The notes beneath the pieces are model-generated. The model was not told the origin of the DNA. It saw only the letters and a list, made by a program, of their open reading frames with translations, and ran no database searches. From JBOGFC01 sp050742155 (GTDB lineage Bacteria > Actinomycetota > Acidimicrobiia > Spongiisociales > JALYHC01), in contig JBOGFC010000124.1 in the NCBI GenBank assembly GCA_050742155.1, forward strand, positions 1 through 17,262: a DNA stretch of 17,262 nucleotides. The letters are read 5' to 3'. Position 1 is the first letter of the stretch, and every line of letters starts with the position of its first letter. Shown here piece after piece: positions 1-5,656 of the stretch. The translations under genes were made by a program, and so were the position numbers.

Positions 1-122
1 GGGTTGCGCTCGTTGAGCACCTTGGTGATGGCGGCCGTCAGGGTGGTCTTGCCGTGGTCGATGTGGCCGATGGTGCCCACGTTGAGGTGGGGCTTGGTCC
101 GCTCGAACTTCTTCTTGCCCAT
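1..122 (-). CDS. tuf: Elongation factor Tu, N-terminal fragment (cut by window edge)
   Basis: EF-Tu is the GTPase that carries aminoacyl-tRNA to the ribosomal A site in the cytoplasm. Only about the first 40 residues are in the window. They begin MGKKKFERTKPHLNVGTIGH and run into the P-loop GHIDHGKT and then TLTAAITKVLNERN, which is the classic EF-Tu start. The ATG is at 122-120, preceded by a purine-rich ribosome binding site (GAGGAGAAGAGGAAGAG). It lies 39 nt downstream of the fusA stop, the usual last position of the str operon, so it is probably cotranscribed with rpsL-rpsG-fusA. The rest of the gene lies beyond position 1. Confidence 0.97.
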   Translation of the reverse strand, partial: MGKKKFERTKPHLNVGTIGHIDHGKTTLTAAITKVLNERN

Positions 123-161
123 GTGCTCTTCCTCTTCTCCTCGGGCCGCCGCCGGCGACCC

Positions 162-2279
<2,118 letters not shown>

Positions 2280-2283
2280 GAGG

Positions 2284-2754
2284 TCACCACCGGTAGTGGG
2301 CAAAGGCCTTGTTGGATTCGGCCATCTTGTGGATGTCTTCCTTGCGCTTCACCGCCGCCCCGGTGTTGTTGGCCGCGTCCATTACCTCGTTGGCCAGGCG
2401 CTCGGCCATGGAGTTCTCCTTGCGCCGGCGGGCGAAAGTGACCAGCCAGCGGATCGCCAGCGTGTTGGCGCGCCGCGGCTTCACCTCCATGGGTACCTGG
2501 TAGGAGGAGCCTCCCACCCGGCGGGAGCGCACCTCCACCTGGGGACGGATGTTGTCGATCCCCCGCTTGAGGATCTGGAGAGGATCCTGGCGGGTCCGCC
2601 CTTCGATGATCTCCAGGGCTCCGTAGACGATCGCCCGAGCCCGCTCCTTCTTGCCCCGCTGCAGGATCTTGTTGATCACCTGGCTGACCAGGACGCTTCG
2701 GAATACCGGGTCGAGGGGGAGCTCGCGCTTGAGGGCCGCGCCGCGACGTGGCAT
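2284..2754 (-). CDS. rpsG: 30S ribosomal protein S7
   Basis: S7 is a primary assembly protein of the 30S head and contacts the tRNA exit site. The product is 156 residues, the standard short form. It starts MPRRGAALKRELPLDPVF and contains the diagnostic segments VEVRSRRVGGSSYQVPMEV and RLANEVMDAANNTGAAVKRKEDIHKMAE, ending NKAFAHYRW. The reading frame stays open upstream to 2985, but the ATG at 2754 matches the family N-terminus and follows a GGACGGAG ribosome binding site. It sits between rpsL (166 nt upstream) and fusA (4 nt downstream). In enteric bacteria S7 represses its own operon by binding the rpsL-rpsG spacer. Whether that applies here is inference, supported only by hairpins in the spacer. 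Confidence 0.98.
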   Translation of the reverse strand: MPRRGAALKRELPLDPVFRSVLVSQVINKILQRGKKERARAIVYGALEIIEGRTRQDPLQILKRGIDNIRPQVEVRSRRVGGSSYQVPMEVKPRRANTLAIRWLVTFARRRKENSMAERLANEVMDAANNTGAAVKRKEDIHKMAESNKAFAHYRW

Positions 2755-2920
2755 GGCTAGTGCTCCGTCCCGGAGATAACGTGCGCATATCGCCGAGCCA
2801 TTCGGCGTTCCTGGCAAGGACGCACGACGAAGGCGCATCGAGTAGATGCGTCGAGGAGGAGGACGCAGCCAGGGGCGTCGAGGGCCGGCGAGATGCGTGC
2901 GGGATCTCTGGGTCGGTGCA
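2755..2920 (-). promoter_or_regulatory. rpsL-rpsG spacer with two hairpins, possible S7 autoregulatory site
   Basis: This 166-nt spacer is long for an actinobacterial str operon. Two perfect 6-bp stems with 5-nt loops are present. One is CGCATC/GATGCG at 2834-2839 and 2845-2850; the other is CGCCGA/TCGGCG at 2791-2796 and 2802-2807. Neither is followed by a U-run on the transcribed strand, so they are not intrinsic terminators. The second hairpin lies about 37 nt upstream of the rpsG ATG. In E. coli the equivalent spacer binds S7 and controls rpsG and fusA translation. The same role here is only an inference from position, because I see no clear sequence match to the E. coli site. No coding region was recognised in the spacer. 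Confidence 0.35.
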
Positions 2921-3292
2921 CTATGCCCCCCTCTTGGCCCCGTAGCGGGAGCGGGCCTTCTGGCGCCCGGAGACCCCGGCCGCATCGAGGGTGCCCCGCA
3001 CCACCTTGTAGCGGACGCCGGGAAGGTCCCTCACCCGGCCTCCTCGCACCAGCACGATGGAGTGCTCCTGGAGGTTATGGCCCTCGCCGGGGATGTAGGC
3101 GGTGACCTCCACCCCGGAGGTCAAGCGAACCCGGCACACCTTGCGGAGTGCCGAGTTGGGCTTCTTGGGGGTATGGGTGTAGACGCGGGTGCACACCCCG
3201 CGTCGCTGCGGGGCTCCGGCCAGGCCGGGGGTCTTCTCCTTCTTGGCCTTGGACTCCCGGCCCCTGCGGATCAGTTGCTCGATGGTGGGCAT
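2921..3292 (-). CDS. rpsL: 30S ribosomal protein S12 (natural Arg88)
   Basis: S12 sits at the decoding centre and controls translational accuracy; it is the classic streptomycin-resistance protein. The product is 123 residues, full family length, starting MPTIEQLIRRGRESKAKKEK. It contains RGVCTRVYTHTPKKPNSALR with Lys43, the conserved GEGHNLQEHS, and RGGRVRDLPGVRY. The residue at position 88 is Arg (codon AGG), where E. coli and most bacteria have Lys (RVKDLPGVRY). Lys43 and Pro91 are unchanged. It is the first gene of the str operon, with a promoter about 200 nt upstream and an AAGGAATGAG ribosome binding region next to the ATG at 3292. The frame is intact. Confidence 0.98.
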   Translation of the reverse strand: MPTIEQLIRRGRESKAKKEKTPGLAGAPQRRGVCTRVYTHTPKKPNSALRKVCRVRLTSGVEVTAYIPGEGHNLQEHSIVLVRGGRVRDLPGVRYKVVRGTLDAAGVSGRQKARSRYGAKRGA

Positions 3293-3483
3293 CTCATTCC
3301 TTGCGCGACGAAGAAACTTTCCTCGGTGGCCTTCGCGTACTCCTGTGCACGCGAAAATCGGCGCTCGGCCTCTCCGGACCGATCGCCGACCCGATATCTG
3401 ACCCGCCTCAGAGCCTGGTTCCCGACTCGGGTCAGCCCAGCCGGGGGCCCTCGTCAGAGGGGGTTAGAGGTACGAAACCACGG
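3293..3483 (-). promoter_or_regulatory. Long structured 5' leader of the str operon
   Basis: This is the stretch of about 190 nt between the predicted start point of the str promoter and the rpsL ATG. It can form two mutually exclusive stems. One pairs CTGACCCG (3435-3428) with CGGGTCAG (3405-3398), 8 bp across a 22-nt loop. The other pairs GACCCGA (3433-3427) with TCGGGTC (3394-3388), 7 bp. Both use the same upstream arm, which is the layout of a switching leader. No U-run follows either stem, so control of translation or a processing role is as likely as attenuation. I see no open reading frame that looks like a leader peptide and recognise no known riboswitch. Confidence 0.4.
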
Positions 3484-3489
3484 CGCGAG

Positions 3490-3519
3490 AGTATACCGGC
3501 CCTCCGAGAAAGCGGTCAA
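3490..3519 (-). promoter_or_regulatory. Sigma70-type promoter of the str operon
   Basis: Reading on the minus strand, TTGACC (3519-3514) is followed after 18 nt by TATACT (3495-3490), five of six matches to consensus in each box. The predicted start point is near 3483. This is the best housekeeping promoter in the window and faces rpsL. The -35 box overlaps the TGA stop of the membrane-protein remnant upstream. Confidence 0.8.
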
Positions 3520-3676
3520 CCGCTCGGGGAAATCGCCCTCCGGCGCAACAGAGCGACTCCCACCGCCGCCCAGGCCACCCCGAAGAGTCCCCCCACCACT
3601 GTCTGGTGAAGCCAGGGCCGGTGGTGATGGCCCCCAGAGCCAGGAGAAGGGCTGCCGGCCACGGCACCACCCCGGC
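3516..3676 (-). pseudogene. 3' remnant of the interrupted six-helix membrane protein
   Basis: Two frames here each give half of a convincing membrane-protein end. The first, from about 3676, reads AGVVPWPAALLLALGAITTG. The second reads HQTVVGGLFGVAWAAVGVAL and then LRRRAISPSG, ending at TGA 3518-3516. Restoring one C in the C-run at about 3615-3617 (minus-strand CCC to CCCC) joins them through TTGPWLHQT. The joined peptide holds two hydrophobic helices ending in an Arg cluster, a normal C-terminus. It is best read as the continuation of the gene that starts at 5583, now separated by the insertion sequence. Read alone it has no convincing start. No function is recognised for the family. Confidence 0.55.
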
Positions 3677-3681
3677 TTATC

Positions 3682-3689
3682 TGTGCAGG
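3682..3689 (+). repeat. Right-end subterminal inverted repeat of the IS
   Basis: TGTGCAGG on the plus strand, the inverted partner of the copy at 5183-5190. Beyond the eight identical bases the two ends diverge (GGGCC here, ACCTC at the left end). It lies about 5 bp inside the inferred right boundary. Confidence 0.6.
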
Positions 3690-4073
3690 GGGCCGGTGTC
3701 AACCCCCCCGCCGTTGTCCTTGTTGAGAGGCTTCTGGTCACGTGACGCAGGGAGGGTATGAGTTGAACGCTGGCGGGGCCGGCGATTGCGTTACGAAGGC
3801 CAAAGACCTGGGTCGCTGGGTGGTCAGGTCATGGGGCCTCCTTCGGGTGGATCGGGGTGTGTGGTGCGTGGGCGCCCAGACTTATCTCGGTGCTCGAACC
3901 CCGGGGGGTCCGGCGACAAGATGGTGGATGGGGTGTGCCCTCTGGGTGTGTGCGGTCGCTCGGTCTTTGCGGGCCGTCCAGGACCGGTGGGTCGTGGCGG
4001 ACAGTCGGGTGGCGGGAGCCGACCGCGACATCTTCGCTGATGGTGGGCGCGCCAGGCACGAGTGTTTGGGGAT
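3690..4073 (-). ncRNA. Candidate guide (bridge/seek) RNA region in the IS right end
   Basis: No gene is supported in these 384 nt between the transposase stop and the right-end repeat; the frames open across it look like shadows. IS1111-type elements encode their guide RNA in this 3' non-coding part (established for the family). Visible structure on the minus strand includes a 6-bp hairpin GACCTG/CAGGTC (3830-3825 with 3810-3805, 14-nt loop). There is also a 9-nt stretch, GTCTTTGGC (3807-3799), exactly complementary to GCCAAAGAC in the left flank of the insertion (5203-5195). The RNA boundaries, the donor guides and the second target guide were not identified. As the transposase is broken, any such RNA may also be decayed. 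Confidence 0.35.
3697..3702 (-). promoter_or_regulatory. TTGACA -35-like box at the IS right end, facing outward
   Basis: A perfect TTGACA lies about 20 bp inside the inferred right end and points out of the element toward rpsL. In the chromosome a 17-nt spacer gives TAAGCC, a poor -10; a 15-nt spacer gives GATAAG. IS110-family circles commonly build a promoter from a right-end -35 and a left-end -10, and this box is correctly placed for that. The left end offers no clear -10, so the assignment is weak. Confidence 0.3.
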
Positions 4074-5115
4074 CTAAGCCCCGGCGGGGGGGTGGGAGGA
4101 GTGGACCGGAGCAATGGCGTCGTCACCGAGCTCGACGAGCGTCCATCGGATCCGGCGGGCGAGCTTGCGGGCCACCGAGAGGGTGGGGCGCTTGCCGCTG
4201 ATGCGGGTTGACCTGGTGGTAGTAGTGGTAGTCGGGTGACCCGACGCGGGCGGCACAGGTGGCCGCTTCGAAGAGCGCCCAGCGCAGCGCCGGGGGCCCC
4301 TGCTTGGCGAGGTGGCCGGGGCTGCGCTTGCCGTCGGAGGAGTAGACGGTGATGTCCAGGCCGGTGTAGCGCACCATCGCCTCGCTGTTGGGGAAGCGGC
4401 GGGCGTCACCCAGTTCGGCGAGGATGGTGGCTGCGATGATCGGCCCGACGCCGAAATGCCGGGCGATCAGGGCGCGGCAGCCGGGCTGGCGACGGGCGTA
4501 GGCACGCAGCCAAGCGTCGATCGGGTCGATCGTGGCCTGCAGCTGATCGATCTGGCCGAGGGCCACTCGCAGCACCTGACGAGAGGCAGCTGGCAAGGGA
4601 ACGTTGTCGAGCCAGTCCCGGTTGGTGATAGTCATGAGGCCACCCTGGGGCTTGGGTAGCCCGTGGTGGTAGAGGACGGCGTGGATGCGCTGGTGCCACT
4701 CGCTGCGCTGCTCGGCCAGGGTGTGCCGCGAACGATCTCTCGCAGATCCAGGATGTGAGCTGGCGCGATCCACGACTCGGGGAGGCGATCCTGCTCGAGC
4801 AGCTCACGGAGGTGACGAGCATCCGCCTTGTCCGTCTTGGCGCGGCGCTTGTTCCCGCGGGCAGCGCTGGTCTCGGCGGGCTCGGCCAGATGCGGCTCGT
4901 ACCCGGCCCGCTGGAGTTCTTCGACCACGAACCGCCAGCCGGTGGGCCTCCACCGCCAACGCTCCCTGGCTACCGGGCAGCGCCTCCAGCCACGAGCGGA
5001 ACACCTGGCGGGTAGCCGGCGCGATACGGCCTCGGCCGCTCTCGCCGGTGTCGTGATCCACCCAGTCGAAGGTGATCTGGTTTCTATGCACGTCGAGCCC
5101 GCCTACGATTGCCAT
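4074..5115 (-). pseudogene. IS110-family DEDD transposase, broken by three indels
   Basis: The start is ATG 5115, after AGGAGGT with a suitable spacing. The N-terminus MAIVGGLDVHRNQITFDW carries the RuvC-like Asp8, then Glu56 (AVEA), then KTDKADARHLRELL with the remaining acidic residues. The C-terminal Transposase_20 part reads RHFGVGPIIAATILAELGDA, followed by YSSDGKRSPGHLAKQGPPAL with the conserved Ser-Gly region. Frame changes occur near 4944-4951 (EA|TGWRFVVEEL), 4726-4732 (DLREIVR|RHTLAEQR) and 4205-4209 (YYHQVN|RISGKRP). The first and third fit loss of one AC dinucleotide; the second fits loss of 4 nt (or 1). The reconstructed protein is about 345 residues, normal for the family. The last frame ends at TAG 4076-4074. 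No single frame could make an active enzyme unless frameshifting occurs. Confidence 0.85.
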
Positions 5116-5118
5116 CTG

Positions 5119-5184
5119 GGACCTCCTCGATCCGCCTGTCCTTGAGACTCCAGCATGATGATTGTGCTTGCGGCGAGGAGGTCC
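5119..5184 (-). promoter_or_regulatory. Inverted repeat that can hide the transposase ribosome binding site
   Basis: On the transcribed strand GGACCTCCTCG (5184-5174) is a perfect 11-bp complement of CGAGGAGGTCC (5129-5119), which contains the Shine-Dalgarno AGGAGGT of the transposase. The stem continues with CCGC/GCGG after a 2-nt bulge, and the loop holds a further AGCA/TGCT hairpin. In a transcript reading in from outside, this fold would block transposase translation. Such protection from impinging transcription is known in other insertion sequences; for this element it is inference from the fold. Confidence 0.6.
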
Positions 5185-5190
5185 TGCACA
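5183..5190 (-). repeat. Left-end subterminal inverted repeat of the IS
   Basis: TGTGCAGG on the minus strand, the inverted partner of 3682-3689, about 4 bp inside the inferred left boundary. It overlaps the first bases of the hairpin arm that pairs with the transposase ribosome binding site. Confidence 0.6.
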
Positions 5191-5194
5191 TGCC

Positions 5195-5583
5195 GTCTTT
5201 GGCACGTTCGATGCCGAAGCCGACCAACCCCACAGCCATGGGGAGCATCCCCAAGGCCTGCAGGATGCCACCGTACTTGGGGAGCGGATCGGTCCAGTTC
5301 AGGGTGGAGGAGCCCCACAGAATCGGCCAGAACACCACGCTGACGCCCACTGCCACCATCGCCATCCCCACCAGCGCCGCTCCTAGGCGAGCAGGGCCAC
5401 GGCGACCAGGACGACTGGTACCAGGACCAGCTTGGTGGAATCTTCATGCGTCAGGGCGAGGAACCTGCCCTGGCGGTCGTCGGGCCCGGGACCATGCGTG
5501 AGCAGAAAGTGCACCCAGATCAGGAGCCACAGCCCACCGCCCACCAGTGCGGTCCAGCCGGCCTGCCGACGTGTGCTTTCCAT
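5195..5583 (-). pseudogene. 5' remnant of an interrupted, frameshifted six-helix membrane protein
   Basis: The reading starts at ATG 5583 (MESTRRQAGWTALVGGGLWL) and gives two helices, then meets TAG at 5385-5383 after VPVVLVAVALLA. Restoring one C in the GCC just before that stop (5386-5388) continues the protein as LGAALVGMAMVAVGVSVVFW and then YGGILQALGMLPMAVGLVGF, to GIERAKD at the insertion boundary. This half therefore holds four hydrophobic helices, and the 3' half (3516-3676) adds two. The family is not recognised; it looks like a small actinobacterial integral membrane protein. It lies 73 nt downstream of the cyclase-like ATPase gene on the same strand. The gene is inactive through two frameshifts plus the insertion. 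Confidence 0.65.
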
Positions 5584-5591
5584 ACCGGCAT

Positions 5592-5603
5592 TCTCGATCG
5601 AGA
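5592..5603. repeat. 12-bp perfect palindrome just upstream of the membrane-protein start
   Basis: TCTCGATCGAGA is its own reverse complement. It is flanked by CGGC (5586-5589) and GCCG (5604-5607), so the symmetry extends with a 2-nt bulge. It ends 8 nt before the ATG at 5583. It could be an operator or an RNA hairpin over the initiation region. No regulator is assigned. Confidence 0.35.
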
Positions 5604-5656
5604 GCCGTCTCCAGATCGTTACGGCACCTCCACGGGTTCGGCCGAGACCGGTGGGC

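Larger units (their letters stand above)
3677..5194 (-). mobile_element. IS110/IS1111-family insertion sequence, about 1.5 kb, decayed
   Basis: The element contains a DEDD-type transposase pseudogene (4074-5115), a short left end (about 79 nt) and a long right end (about 397 nt). Ends were placed in two independent ways. The host membrane protein stops at about 5195 (ERAKD) and resumes at about 3676 (AGVVPWP). An inverted repeat TGTGCAGG lies just inside each boundary (5190-5183 and 3682-3689). The repeats are a few bases inside the ends, as in the IS1111 subgroup, and no target duplication is evident, as expected for this family. The exact terminal bases are uncertain by several nucleotides. 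A long 3' non-coding part is also the IS1111 arrangement. Family placement is secure from the transposase; the subgroup is inference. Confidence 0.75.

Noticed and set aside
3763..3776. TTGAACGCTGGCGG, identical to a conserved stretch near the 5' end of bacterial 16S rRNA
   Set aside because: Only 14 nt match. The bases before and after do not follow 16S rRNA, and it lies inside the IS right end. Treated as chance.
3818..3824. ACCACCC in the hairpin loop of the IS right end, complementary to GGGTGGT of the right insertion flank, considered as the second guide
   Set aside because: Seven bases in a C-rich region are easily matched by chance. It would also pair with the same strand as the 9-nt candidate, whereas bridge RNA guides pair with opposite strands.
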